A stretch of DNA of 64,000 nucleotides from Proteles cristata cristata. Lineage: Eukaryota; Chordata; Mammalia; Carnivora; Hyaenidae. Positions 44,404 to 56,309 of the stretch are shown here, one piece after another. Under the pieces are notes generated by a model that was given only the letters and a program-made list of their open reading frames with translations, did no database searches and was not told the DNA's origin. The stretch covers positions 248,001-312,000 of the forward strand of contig JAESUZ010003163.1 of the NCBI GenBank assembly GCA_017311185.1. Direction: 5' to 3'. The position numbers were made by a program, and so were the translations under genes. The first letter of the stretch is position 1; each line of letters starts with the position of its first letter.

Positions 44404-44641
44404 GTTGTTATGATTTTAATTCATTTCTTTAATCTGTAAGAATTTTGTTCTGATATGTGGTGTATAATAGGAACCTAACATTTTCTAGACAATTAACCAA
44501 TATGCCATTTATTAATCTTTATTTACTGACTTGAAATACTACCATGAAGTATATACAGATCCATTCATTCCATTGATCGATGTCTGTTCTTAGGTCAGTA
44601 CCATTTTGATTTTGTAACTTCATTTAAAAAAATTTTTTTTA

Positions 44642-44849
44642 GGGGCGTCTGGGTGGCTTAGTCGGTTAAGCGTCCGACTTTCGCTTAGGTCATGATCTCA
44701 CGGTTCGTGGGTTCGAGCCCCACGTCGGGCTCTGTGCTGACTGCCAGCTCAGAGCCTGGAGCCTGTTTCAGTCTGTGATTCCCTCTCTCTCTGACCCTCC
44801 CCTGCTCACACTGTCTCTCTCTCTCCTAGAAATGAATAAAAATATAAAG
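44642..44849 (+). mobile_element. CAN-SINE, young subfamily copy 6
   Basis: Duplication aaaaaaatttttttta (44626-44641 and 44850-44865). Same young marks as the copy at 26540. Confidence 0.96.
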
Positions 44850-44879
44850 AAAAAAATTTTTTTTAAATGTTTATTTGTT

Positions 44880-45290
44880 ACTTGCAGTCCAAGGTTTACT
44901 TTATTTGTTGAAGGGTGTGTGTGTGTGTGTGTTTCTAACTTGAAAAATTCCTTTTTTCTCATTTAAAGAAACCCTTTTGCATTTAATTGGTCTCCATTTA
45001 ATGGCTTTGCAGTCTTGCTTAGTGTTGTGTATTTCTTTACACTGTCTGGCTCTGAGCTCTTCTCTAGTTTGTTTTCTTAAAAAATAAACAAAACCTCCCA
45101 CCAGCCATTCTACAAATCCTAGTACCTATAGTGTATGAAAAAATGAAGCAGGTAGAAAGTTAAACATTATCTTAGAACTAAGGGTATGCCTTTAGGTTAG
45201 TCTTACATGCTTAGTTTTGCCATTTGGTAGTATTTCACAGGGTAATATCCCTATTATTATAATTCTGCTTAGCTGTAACTTGTTAGCAAT
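44880..45290. other. Mostly unique
   Basis: Contains a (GT)9 run at 44916-44933 and no supported gene. Confidence 0.4.
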
Positions 45291-45305
45291 TATAATCCTA
45301 TTTTT

Positions 45306-45421
45306 AAATTTATTTTTAAATATTTTATTTTTTAGTAATCTCTGCACCAATGTGGGACTTGAACTCACAACCCCAAGATCAAGAGTCATATGCTGTATCA
45401 ACTGAACCAGTCAGGAGCCCC
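45306..45421 (-). mobile_element. Short CAN-SINE form
   Basis: agtaatctctgcacc, gacttgaactcacaaccccaagatcaagag, ccagtcaggagcccc. Target duplication taatcctatttt (45293 and 45424). Confidence 0.9.
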
Positions 45422-45435
45422 TGTAATCCTATTTT

Positions 45436-46195
45436 AAAGGGCTTATTTTTGAAATTAATCTTGGAAGATTCAGAAAAGAAGTAAGGAAAAAGTCCCTTTA
45501 GCCAGCAGGAGTCTTCTGAAGATTCCCTGAGAGACTTAGTGCAGATGGTGGAAGGAGTGGGGAGGAGAGATCATATTCGGTGCCAAGTATTTACTCATTT
45601 CTAATTTTGACCCAGAAGAAGAGAGGGAAAAAAAGTCATAGCTGAAGTGACTTCAGCAGCTCCATTCCCTGGCTTGGCAGTGAGGGAGGTCTTCTCCTAG
45701 CAGCTCAGATTTTTGTGGAGACTGTGCTTTGCTTCCCATTTCTCCCAGTGTCCTTCCTGCTTTAACCTGCTTCACCTTTTTAGGGTTCCTGCCCCATTCC
45801 TAGTGTCATTTAGGTGTATACCCCTAAAATAAGAGGCTCTTGGCTAAAAAGCTGACTACAGGAGCAGATGTGTAAGAGTTGATTGAAGCACAAAGATTTA
45901 AACTAGAAAAACGTTTTGAAATCTGGAACAAAGAGAACAAAAACCATAATGTAAAGTCAAATTTGATGACTAAAGGCAAGGTGGTTTAGATAGTTCACCT
46001 GCTTCTCTTATCTACTAGAAGATTGGATCAACCCTTTATGCTTCAAAATCATATAGGTGCTTGCCTACACAAGAACACATACACACACACACAGTGCTGG
46101 TGCTCTCAAAAAGACTGACAGTGCACACCTGTCTCTGGAGAGTTCCTCTCCCATGCAACTGAGTCTGGTTTGTTTCTTTCTTTCTTCCTTTCTTC
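45436..46195. other. Unique sequence
   Basis: Nothing recognised beyond a short CA run (46078-46093). Confidence 0.4.
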
Positions 46196-46213
46196 TCTTC
46201 TCTCTCTCTTTCA

Positions 46214-46223
46214 AGTTTGTTAT

Positions 46224-46254
<31 letters not shown>

Positions 46255-46455
46255 CATGAGTTGGGGAGAGGCCGAGAAAAGGAAGGAAAAAGAAAGACAG
46301 CATGATGCGGGGTGGTGGTGGGGAGGTTACAGAACAGGCTCCATAACTGACTGCGTAGAGCCCAATGCAGGGCTTGAACCCATGAACCCTGAGATCATGA
46401 CCTGAGCCAAAATCATGGGTCGGACACTTAACCCACTCAGCCACCCAGGCGCCCT
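46214..46455 (-). mobile_element. CAN-SINE with (GACA)n expansion
   Basis: A (GACA)n run at 46234-46254 and an extra block (gatgcggggtggtggtgggg). Ends ccacccaggcgccc. Confidence 0.92.
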
Positions 46456-47200
46456 TATCACTCTCTCCTCAGGCCCTGGTAGTTGTTTCTCTTCAGTTTA
46501 CTTCCATAGTTGATTGCAGACAGTGAAATTTTTGCTGACTTATATAGATAGTGTTAATTTCTTAGGTGGCACCCAAAGCACCAAATGATACATGACCAAC
46601 CAAGTCTTTTATAAGTTGTCAGGCTGGTAAGGAGTACCTAAAAATAGCTTTGAATTACCATCATCACTACCATAAGATTTTGTATATTAGTTGTATAAAA
46701 TGAGAAATAGTAATAGTGTTCTCTAAACCCTGCTTAGGATTACTCTCTGAAATAGTTAAACTAGAAAGAGAAGTTATCCTTCTATACAGAATTAAACTGT
46801 TAGGGGAAACTTCACCAAGAAGGAACTTAAATATACTGTATTAATAATGTCAGGATAGTAGCAAAACTTCCTAGGAAGGTGATACTGACAGTAACCTTAT
46901 AGCTACACTAAAAAGAATATTCAACAAATATACCCAAGTATTCTTACTTTAGATGAAAAAAATGTTATGATTTCTTGTTGAAAAGGTGATTTCTTAATTT
47001 CCCAAATAAGTAAAATTCAATTTTTCTCTTGCTCCTTTAATGTTCTTAAATGCTTTTGACTTCTACATATTAATAAATTGAATTTGTTGGACTATTCAGT
47101 TACAAGTCTTTAATGTCCTATATGAGGGAAACATACTTTATACCCTAAGATTTATAGATTTTCCTTTCAGCAGCAGAATTGGATTAATAGCAGTTAAGTT
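46456..47200. other. Unique sequence
   Basis: Nothing recognised. Confidence 0.4.
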
Positions 47201-47201
47201 A

Positions 47202-47575
47202 GTTCTAAAGCCTTGCATCAGCAGCATTAGCATGACCTGGGAGCTCCTTATTAATGCCTTACTCCAGACCTAGATGAATTAAAATCTGCATTAAAAAATT
47301 TTTTAATGTTTTTATTTCTGAGAGAGAGAGAGAGAGAGTGCCGAGAAGGGGAGGGTCAGAGAGAGAGGGAGACACAGAATCTGAAACAGGCTCCAGGCTC
47401 TGAGCTAGCTGTCAGCACAGAGACTGATGTGGGGCTCAAACCCCCGAGCTGCGAGATCATGACCTGAGCTGAAGTCGAACGCCTAACCAACTGAGCCACC
47501 CAGGTGCCCCTAAAATCTGCATTTTAAGAAGTTTCCCATAATTTCTATGTGCACTCAAGCTTGAGAAGCATTTTT
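47202..47575 (+). mobile_element. MER5A-like hAT element split by a SINE
   Basis: gcagcattagcatgacctgggagctcc, then after the SINE taaaatctgcattttaagaagtttcccat and tcaagcttgagaagc. Confidence 0.8.
47293..47510 (-). mobile_element. CAN-SINE in MER5A
   Basis: Target duplication taaaatctgcatt (47280-47292 and 47511-47523), perfect. The duplicated bases are MER5A sequence. Confidence 0.96.
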
Positions 47576-47581
47576 CTAGAG

Positions 47582-47750
47582 CAGTGGTTTTGTACTTCGA
47601 CTGCATTTAGCAGTCATCTGAGTTTCAAAAAATATTTGCCTAAATCTCATCTTGGAGACTTAAAAAAAAAAAAAAAGGCTTTTGACTAGGTATTAGGATT
47701 TAGAAAGTTCTCCTACATGGTTTTCTCGCATAGGCAAGGTTGAGAACCAT
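47582..47750 (+). mobile_element. Second MER5-like hAT element
   Basis: Inverted ends cagtggtttt and gagaaccattg. Starts seven bases after the previous hAT element ends. Confidence 0.6.
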
Positions 47751-47756
47751 TGTTCC

Positions 47757-47935
47757 AGAGCTACACTGTGCAGTGTAGTAGCCACACGTGACTATGTAAA
47801 TTTACATTACTGAAAATCAAATAAAATGTTTAAGTTCGTGCCTCAGTTACAATAACCACATTTCAGTGTTTAATTAGCCATGTGGCTCGTGGCTGCTATA
47901 ATGAACAGTGCAAATTAACACATAGAGATCTATCA
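47757..47935 (+). mobile_element. hAT-like MITE
   Basis: gtagtagccacacgtgactatg and its approximate inverse (agccatgtggctcgtggctgc) are the internal palindromic parts of an old mammalian hAT-type MITE. Name uncertain. Confidence 0.6.
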
Positions 47936-48334
47936 TCAAAAAAAGTTATATCTTAACATTTTGACAGCATTCTGGATAACTTATTTTCAGAGACTTTTAA
48001 TTTTAGGGAGTTGATTTGTAATGTTCTTATAAATTATTTCCTGGAGAAGAATGCAAAAATACGCATTCAAAGACTAGGAAATGAGTAGGCTGTGAAAAAA
48101 CGTCTATATTTTGGTTGAAACTTTGTTGTCACATCAGTTCACAATAATTAGTTATGCTTTTGCTATATGTAATTAGGTCAGAAGACAAATGAGAGATAGA
48201 TAATGCATGTTTATGACTTTAAAAACTGGTTAGACATGACTACTTTTGGCAAATAAAACTTGATGTACTAATATGAAAAATGAGGTTAGATTACTTATGT
48301 AACTAGTTAATGTAATATCCAACTTTGTGACAAT
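47936..48334. other. Unique sequence
   Basis: Nothing recognised. Confidence 0.4.
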
Positions 48335-48562
48335 TTTAAAAATTATTTTTAATGTTTATTTGTTTTTTGAGAGAAAGTGAGAGACACCAAGAGTGATTAG
48401 GGAAGGGTCAGAGAAAGAGGAAGACACAGAATCCGAAACAGGCTCCAGGCTCTGAGCTGACTGTCAGCACAGAGCCCAACGTTGGGCTCGAACCCACGAA
48501 CCGTGAGACCATGACCTGAACTGAAGTCAGACACTTAACCGACTGAGCCACCTAGGCACCCC
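48335..48562 (-). mobile_element. CAN-SINE
   Basis: Full-length reverse copy ending gagccacctaggcacccc. Confidence 0.94.
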
Positions 48563-48594
48563 TGTTTGGTTATAATTTTTAAGTTAATTTTTCT

Positions 48595-48776
48595 TTAATG
48601 TTTGTTTTGGAACTAGAGAGAGTGCGAGTGGGGAAGGGACAGAGAGAAAAGATAGATCTGAAGCGGGCTCTGTCCTGACAGCAGAGAGTCCTATGCAGGG
48701 CTCAAACTCAGAAACTGCGAGATCATGACCTGAACCGAAGTCAGATACTTAATTGACTGAACCACCCAGGCGCCCC
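48595..48776 (-). mobile_element. CAN-SINE, diverged
   Basis: Flanking aagttaatttttc and aagttaaattttt. Lacks several bases of the middle. Confidence 0.92.
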
Positions 48777-48844
48777 CAAAGTTAAATTTTTATAAATTTA
48801 TAATATAAATGTAATATATTGTGTATGTTGCATTTAAGAAAGTG

Positions 48845-49085
48845 GTACAATAGAAGGTAACCTTGTTGTCAAACAACAGTTTCTCCATTTACTAGCTGTG
48901 TGACCTTTGGTTTCCCCTGATGAATGTCTTTTTTTTTTTTTTTTTGTATATATAAAAAATATGGTTAATAAGGTTACTTACCTCATAGTATTGCTGAGGA
49001 TTAAATGAAATAGTCAATGTAAAGCTCCATAAACACTGCCTTATACATACGAGGTTTCCAATAAGGGCCAGCTAACATTATTAAT
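48845..49085 (+). mobile_element. MIR with poly-T interruption
   Basis: tttactagctgtgtgacctttgg, a T17 run (48929-48945), then acctcatagtattgctgaggattaaatgaaat. Confidence 0.75.
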
Positions 49086-49094
49086 AGAATATCT

Positions 49095-49890
49095 ATTTAT
49101 ACTCTGGAGCTAAATAATTCTAGTGTTGATCTTCTGCCTTTATCCTTTGCTGTCTTCCTCCAGCAGGAGTCCATGGTCTTTTCTAGGGCTGTTGACTGCT
49201 TATGCCAAATCAATTTCTTCTCATTTTGAACTCTGTAAACCTTTCATTCCCTCCATTTTGGCTTTCCAAATGTCTGTCTACTAACACTGCTTCATCCTGC
49301 CTTTTCTCCTTTTCAAATTCCTTTTCTTTCACCCACCATTTAAATGTTAATATTCTCTTTTCTGCCCTGGGCGGTAATACCTCTGAAACTATAGCAAAGA
49401 CCATTGTTTGAAGACAGCTCCTTACTGATCCCCTCTCCTGTGTGTGCTTTAGATACTTCAGACCCCACAGGCTTAACCAATGATTTCATTTCCCCCAAAA
49501 TTCTCAAACCTGCTGTTCTTTCTGTCTCCCCTGGATTGAACTAGGTACCACCGTCCATCTAGTTAAGACAGAATTTTAGGAGTTTTCCTCAGTTCTCCCA
49601 TTTCTCATGGTTTCATATATTTAGTTGGTAACCAGTTCTTAACTTCCTAACATTATTTGATCTTTCTTTGTTCAGTACTTCAGCATCTTTTGCGTGGACA
49701 ATTACAGTGGTCCGGTAAGTTTTCCTTGCCTGCAGTGTCCATCACACCAATCTAGAGACACACTGCTCTCAAACGTACTTCATTTCAGTTATTCGTGTGC
49801 ATATAGCCACATTGCTATTAGACCAGGTTCCTTGAGGACAAGGATCATGTCTCAGCACTGCATCTTCAACACTATGCACAATAAATGAAC
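49095..49890 (+). mobile_element. L2 3' region
   Basis: ccatctagttaagacagaattttagg, ccttgaggacaaggatcatgtctc, gcacaataaatgaacatgaataaa. The 64- and 69-codon frames belong to it. Confidence 0.6.
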
Positions 49891-50119
49891 ATGAATAAAC
49901 TGGTGGTACCCTCAAATACAGAGACTTGTGTGAAAAACATCATTCTGTTTGTAAGGAATGAGAATAAAAAGAAGCAGGATTCTTTGAACTTAGTGGCCTG
50001 AATATTCTTTGTTTTCTTACATGAAATTTGAATAGTCTTAAGTTTTAAATGTATGTGCAGACAGTTTAGTTTCTTTGTAGGAAAAGAATGGTGTAAACTT
50101 TCCTACCATTTGGGAAATG

Positions 50120-50265
50120 GTAGCCCCACATCTAGCTCTGCGCTGGCAGTGCGGAGCCAGCTTGGGATTCTCACTTTCTCTTCCTCTCTCTGCCCCTTCC
50201 CACTTGCACTCTCACTCCAAATAAATAAATAAATTTGAAAAAAATACATATTTAAATTCAATTTT
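50120..50265 (+). mobile_element. CAN-SINE, 5'-truncated
   Basis: Begins at ccccacatctagctctgcgctgg and keeps the CT block and AATAAATAAATAAA tail. The A-box half is missing. Confidence 0.85.
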
Positions 50266-51842
50266 TAAAAAAATTCAACATAGTACCACAAGTCCTAGCC
50301 AGAGCAGGTAGGCAAGAAAAAGAAATAAAAGACATCCAGGTCATAAAGGAAGAAGTAAAATTGTCTCTGTTTGCAAATGGCATGATACCAAATAACAGAA
50401 AACCATTAAGACTCCATTAGAAAACTGTTAGAATAAATGAATTCAGTAAAGTACCAGGATGTAATATCAGTATACAAAAAAATCAGTTCTATTTCTGTAC
50501 ATTAACAGTGAACTGTCTGGAAGAGAAGTTTGAAAACAGTTCCATTTACAATAGCATCCAAAAGAATAAGATTCTTAAGAAAAAATTTAACCAAGGATGT
50601 GAAAGGTGTATACACTGAAACTATAAGACACTGATAAAAGAAACTGAAGACATGAGTAAATGGGAAGATAATCCATGCCCATGGATTGGAAGAATTAACA
50701 TTGGTTAAATGTCCATACTAACCAAAGAGAACTATAGATTTAATACAATCCCTGTCAAAATGCTAATGGCATTTTTCATAGGAGTTGAACAAACAATCCT
50801 AAAAGTTGTAGGGAACCACAAAATACCCTGAATATCCAAAGCAGTCTTGAAAAAGAACAAAGTTGGATATATCACACTACCTGATTTCAAATTATATTAC
50901 AAAGCTGTAGTAATCAAAACAGTCTGCTCTTGGCCTAAAAGCAGACACATAAGTCAATGGAACAGAATAGAGAACCCAGAAATAAGCTCACACATATGGT
51001 TAATTTATTTTCAACAAAGGAGCTTAGAATACACTAGGGAAAGGATAGTCTCATCAATAAATGATTTTGGGAAAACAGTATTGGCATTGGCAGTGCTCTT
51101 TTGGATTTGACACCAAATGGAAAGACAGCAAAACCAAAAATATACATGTGGGGTTAGATCAAACTAAAATGCTGTGTGCTCAGCAAAGAAATCATCAACA
51201 CAATGAAAAGGCAACCTACTGAATGGGAGGAAATAGTTGCAAACATTGTATTTGATAAGGGATTAATATTAAAAATATCTAAGGAACTGGTAAACTCCAT
51301 AGGAAAAAAAAATCTAAGTAATGAAAAATGGGTGGCAGACCTGAATAGATATTTTTCCAAAGACATAAAAATGGCCATTTTCATGGTACGTGAAAAGATA
51401 TTCAGCATCACTCACCACCAGGGAAATACAAATCAAAAGCATATTGAGGTATCTCCTCACCCCTGTTAGGATGGCAGTTTTCAAAGAGACAAGGAATAAC
51501 AAGTGCTGGGAGGGATGTATAAAAAAGGGAACCCTGATGCACTGTTGGTGGGAATGTAAACTGATAAAACCACTATGGAAAACAGTATAGAAGTTTCTTC
51601 AGAAATTAAAAACAGAGTTACCATGTGATCCAACAATCCTACTTCTGGATATATATCTAGAGGAAGCAAAAGCATTATCTGGAAGAGATACCTGCATGCC
51701 CATGTTTCTTGCATTATCACAATAGCCAAGATATGAAAACAATCCAAGTGTCTGGCAGTGGATGGATGGGTCAAGAAAATGGATCTCCTTCCCCCCCTTC
51801 TTACCCCTCCCCTTCCATTCCTCCCTCTAATGCTCGCTCGCG

Positions 51843-51844
<2 letters not shown>

Positions 51845-51887
<43 letters not shown>

Positions 51888-51894
51888 ACACACA
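51845..51894. repeat. (CA)n microsatellite in L1
   Basis: About 25 units, with one TA interruption near 51883. Confidence 0.97.
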
Positions 51895-52036
51895 GAGGAA
51901 TATTACTCAGCCTTTAAAAAGAGGAAAATCCTGTCATGTGCAACAATATGGATGAACCTGGGGGGCATATGCTAAATGAAATAAGCCAGACAGAGAAAGA
52001 TAAATACTGCATAGTATCACTTATAGTGTGGAGTCT

Positions 52037-52070
52037 TAAACAAACAAACAAACAACAAACAAACAAACTC
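52037..52070. repeat. (AAAC)n run in L1 3' UTR
   Basis: aaacaaacaaacaaacaac and further units. Confidence 0.9.
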
Positions 52071-52417
52071 ACAAACACAGTAGAAAAGCAGTTGCTGAGA
52101 GATGGGGAGAATAGGGGAGACTTTGTTAAAAGGGTATCAACTTTTACTTGTAAGATAAATTCTGAGGATATGATGTAAATAACACAGTGACTGTAGTTGA
52201 TAACACTGTATTGTATAATTGAAATTTGCTAAGAGTAGAACTTAAATGTTCTCACATACCCCTAAATGCAGCGATGAGTGTATTAATTGAGTCAGTGGGG
52301 GAGGTATCCTTTTACGGTGTGTGTGAATCAAATCATCACATTGTACATTTTAAATATCTTCGTTTTGTCAGTTATATCTCAATAAAACTGGAAAAAAAAT
52401 CACTTTTGAAAAAAAAA

Positions 52418-52601
52418 TTTAAGATTTATTTTTGAGAGAGCGTGTAAGTGGGAGAGGGCAGAAAGAAAGGAAGGCACAGAATCCAAAGCAGGCTTCAGGC
52501 TCTGAGCTGTCAGCACAGAGCCCCATGTAGGACTTGAACTCATGAACCTTGAGATCATCATGACCTTAACTGACTGAACCCCACCCCACCCTGGCATCCC
52601 T
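52418..52601 (-). mobile_element. CAN-SINE, diverged
   Basis: Inserted at or beside the A-tail of the preceding L1. Head rearranged (gaaccccaccccaccctggcatccc). Confidence 0.9.
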
Positions 52602-53134
52602 GAAAAAAATAGGTGTTTTTTTTTTTAAACAAATAGTTTATTGAAAAAATAATTTTTAATGAAAAGTGATACATTAATAAATTTCTTAAAACATTGAAAT
52701 GGTACAAAATCCTATGCAATGAAAAGAATTCCTCATTAACCACCGGTCATATGTATCTTTCCAAAATTACTTTGTGCCTATGTAACCACCACCTGTGTGC
52801 ATACATTTCGTTTTTCCTAGTTAATTATTTGGTGTCCGCTTGATTTCCCCAACCTCTAATCCAGGTTTATTCATTATAATGAATTGCATCATTATTCACT
52901 GAATTTTTGCCCACACCAAAATACTGAGTCTCTTTAGCTTCCTTCTTTTCCTTTGCCTCACATGTTTCTATCAACCAGCAACTCTGTTGGTTTTGCTGTC
53001 AGCATAAATCACAAATTTGTCCACTTCTGTTCATCACTTATCCTGCTACGACTTTAGTCCAAACCACCATACCATAACTAGATTATCGTAGTTCTCTTCT
53101 AACTGATCTTGCTTTTCTCTGTCCCATTTAATCT

Positions 53135-55178
53135 TTTTTTTAATGTGTTATTTTTAATTCACATCCAGGTTAGTTAGCCTATAGTGCAATAATCTTTCAG
53201 GAGTAGATTCCAGTGATTCATCCACTACGTGTAACACATAGTGCTCCTCTCAACAAACGTCTTCCTTAATGGCCCTTACCCTTTAGTCCATACCCCCACC
53301 CATAACCCCTACAGCAACCCTTAGTTTGTTCTCTGTATTTAAGAGTCTCTTATGTTTTGTCCTCTTCCCTGTTTTTATGATTTATATGATTTATATAATT
53401 TATATTATTTTTATAAATTATATTAAATTTCACATGAGTGAATTTATGTGATATTTGCCTTTCTATTACTGACTTATTTCACTTAGCATAATACCCTCAA
53501 GTTCCATTCACATTGTTGCAAATGGCAAGATTTCATTCTTTTTGATTGCTGAATAATACTCGATTGCATATACATACCACATGTTTATCCATTCATCCAT
53601 CAATGGACTTTTGGGGCTCTTTCCATACTTTAGTTCTTGTCAGTGGTGCTGCTATAAACATTGGGGTGCATGTGCCTCTTCAAAACAGCACACATGTATC
53701 CCTTGGATAAATACCTAGTAGTGCAATTTCTGGGTCATAGGATAGTTCTGTTTTTAACTTTTTGAGGAACCTCCATACTGTTTTCCAGAGTGGCTGCACC
53801 ACTTTGCATTCCCACCAACAGTGCAAAAGAGATCCTCTTTCTCTGCATCCTCGTCAACATCTGTTGTTGCCTGAGTTGTTAATTTTAGCCATTCTGACAG
53901 GTGCGAGCTGGTATGTCTTGTGGTTTTAATTTGTGTTCCTCTGATGATGAGTGATATTGAGCATCTTGCCGTGTGTGTGTGAGCCATCTGGATGTCTTCT
54001 TCGGAAAAGTGTCTACTCATGTCTTTTGCCCATTTCTTCACTGGGTTATTTGTTTTCTGGGTGTTGAGTTTGAAAAGTTCTTTATAGATTTTGGATACTA
54101 ACCCTTTATCTGATATGTCACTTGCAGAAATTTTGTTGGTTGCCTTTTAGTTTTGCTGATTGTTTCCTTCACCATGCAGAAGCTTTTTATCTTGATGAGG
54201 TCCCAGTAGTTCATTTTTGCTTTTGTTTCCCTTGCCTCCAGAGACATGTCAAGTAAAAAGTTGTTGCAGCCAGGGTCAAAGAGGTTGTCCATTTTCTCCT
54301 CTAGGATTTTTAAAAAAAATTTTTTTCTAATATTTTTATTTATTTCTAGGAGAGAGAGAGAGAGAGAGTGAGCAGGGGAGGGTCAGAGAGAGAGGGAGTC
54401 ACAGACTCTGAAACAGGTTCCAGGCTCTGAGCTGGCAGTCAGCACAGAGCCCGACGCGGGGCTCGAACCCACGAACCGCGAGATCATGACCTAAGCGAAA
54501 GTCGGACACTTAACCGACTAAGCCACCCAGGCGCCCCATCTCCTCTAGGATTTTGATGGCTTTCTGTCTTATGTATAGGTCTTTCATCCATTTTGAGTTT
54601 ATTTTTGTGTGTGGGGTAAGAAAGTTTTTGGTCCAGGTTTGTTCTGCATGTCGCTGTCCAGTTTTCCCAACACCATTTGGTGAAGTGGCTGTCTTTTTTC
54701 TGTTGGATATTCTTTCCTGCTTTGTCAAAGATTACTTTGTGGGTCCGTTTCTGGGTTCTCTATTCTGTTCCATTGATCTGAATGTCTGTTTTTGTGCCAG
54801 TACCATACTACCTTGATGATTACATCTTTGTAATTCAGCTTGAAGCCCTGAGATTGTGATGCCTCCACCTTTGGTTTTCTTTTTCATGATTGCTTTGGCT
54901 ATTTAGGGTCTTTTCTGGTTTCATACAAATTTTAGGAATGTTAGTTCTAGCTCTGTGAAGAATGCTGGTGTTATTTTGATAGGGATTACATTGAATGTGT
55001 AGATTGCTTTGGGTTGTATTGACATCTTTGTTCTTCCAATCCAAGAGCATGGAATATTTTTCCATTTTGTGTGTGTGTCCTCTTCAATTTCTTTCATAAG
55101 ATTTCTATAGTTTGCAGTGGATAGATTTTTCACCTCTTTGGTTAGGTTTATTCCTAGGTATTTTATGGGTGTTGGTGC
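53135..55178 (-). mobile_element. Feliform L1, 5'-truncated, inside L2
   Basis: Target duplication cccat(t/c)taatct (53123-53134 and 55179-55190). T-tract, then a carnivore L1 3' UTR (cacatccaggttagttagcctatagtgcaat) and ORF2 up to attttatgggtgttggtg. Relatively well preserved, but frames are no longer than 102 codons. Confidence 0.88.
54311..54538 (-). mobile_element. CAN-SINE, young subfamily copy 7
   Basis: Perfect 16-bp duplication tctcctctaggatttt (54295-54310 and 54539-54554), nested in the L1. Confidence 0.97.
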
Positions 55179-55560
55179 CCCATCTAATCTGTGTACCACC
55201 AGCAGCCTGAGTAATGTTAAAACATTCAAATCGTGTCATTTTTCTGCTTAAAACCTTTCCCATTTCTTGTCAAAGAAGTTAGAGACTCCTTGTCTCAGTT
55301 TTATAAGGCCCTGCATGGTCTCTCCCCTTACTGTTTGATCAGACTGCCCCATTTCATTGGGCTTACTCCACTCCTGCCTTGACGAGACTCGTTTCAGTTC
55401 CTCAGACCATTAAACCTCAGAGCTTTTCAACTAAGGTTTCTTTGCTTGGAAAGCTCTTTCTAATACTTTATGTATGCTGGCTGCTTCACATTCTTTAGGC
55501 CTCCGATTAAATGTCTTCTCAGTGAGGCTTTTTTAGTTATTCCCATGTTACCCCGTTTAT

Positions 55561-56300
55561 TTCCATAAAATATATATTAGGGATACAGCAATGAAATAGA
55601 GTTCCTACCTTTCGTATGTATAACACTGTGGTACTCCATTCCTGTCTTTTGAATAGTTCTGGAAGAAGGAGAGTTGGTAATGCAAATGTCTGGAGAAAAT
55701 GGAGGATTTGGGATTGAGGAAACAAGGGTGAAGCCCCTGAGGCCAAGTTTCAGGCTTGGCATGTTAGTGGAGTTACAGTGAGTTCAGTGGGCCTGATGTA
55801 AGTCAAGGGGAAATAGTTGGGAGTTGAGACCTGAAGGCTACAATCTTCTAAAATCATTCTGGGCTTTTGAAACCATGATGGAAGCTTGAATTTTATTCTG
55901 ACTGTGATGACAGTTATTTAAAAGAATCTCATATACCAGAGGACCCTTCTAAATATCTCAGGCCTAAGAGGGAGAGGAGGAAGAAAACTAGGTGGTATAG
56001 GTAGAGGTAGTGGGAATTGATTAGGTATTTAATCTGATAAAGGAACAGACTGCAGGTTTTGCTGTTGGATTAGACGTTGGGGGTGGGGATGAGAGAGAAG
56101 AGTTGAGGATGATACTTAAAGATTTTGTCTCGAGTGGCTGAAAGATGGAGGTAAAAGTACACTTTACTGAGATGGTCAAGACAAGGTGGTATATAATTGT
56201 GGAATGGGTGCTACCTATATTGTTTTGAGACACATTAAGTTTGAAATGTTTATTAGACATCAGTTATGGTATAGGAAGTTGGATATAAAGTTTGCAAAGG
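55561..56300. other. Ancient repeat, unresolved
   Basis: Phrases such as tttactgagatggtcaag, cattaagtttgaaatgtttattagacatca and aggaagttggatataaag are typical of an old mammalian interspersed repeat whose family I cannot name with confidence. No gene seen. Confidence 0.35.
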
Positions 56301-56309
56301 TATGATGAG

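Larger units (their letters stand above)
43735..44640 (-). mobile_element. Old L1 ORF2 fragment, split by SINEs
   Basis: Reverse L1 ORF2 at 43735-43953 (gagttcctttatataccagccatttgtcc) and 44404-44640 (ttctagacaattaaccaatatgccatt, tcttaggtcagtaccattttg). Confidence 0.65.
50266..52400 (+). mobile_element. Plus-strand L1, ORF2 C-terminal half to 3' end
   Basis: Sense ORF2: gtaccacaagtcctagccagagc near the left end, aatatccaaagcagtcttg, ttgatccaacaatcctac-type motif near 51630. Then the 3' UTR and tail (tcaataaaactggaaaaaaaa at 52379-52399). Frames of 60-97 codons are scattered over several phases, so it is dead. A CA repeat and an AAAC repeat lie in the 3' part. Confidence 0.87.
52760..55560 (+). 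mobile_element. L2 split by L1
   Basis: The left part (to 53134: actttagtccaaaccacc, gttctcttctaactgatcttgc) and the right part (55191-55560: gtgtcatttttctgcttaaaacctttccc, ctccttgtctcagttttataaggccctgcatggtctctccc) are consecutive parts of L2. Confidence 0.75.

Noticed and set aside
51176..51469. 97-codon frame and neighbouring frames resembling protein
   Set aside because: They are pieces of decayed L1 ORF2 in several phases.
53754..55229. Several minus-strand frames of 64-102 codons with reverse-transcriptase-like sequence
   Set aside because: 5'-truncated L1 ORF2 with stops and frameshifts, not a host gene.
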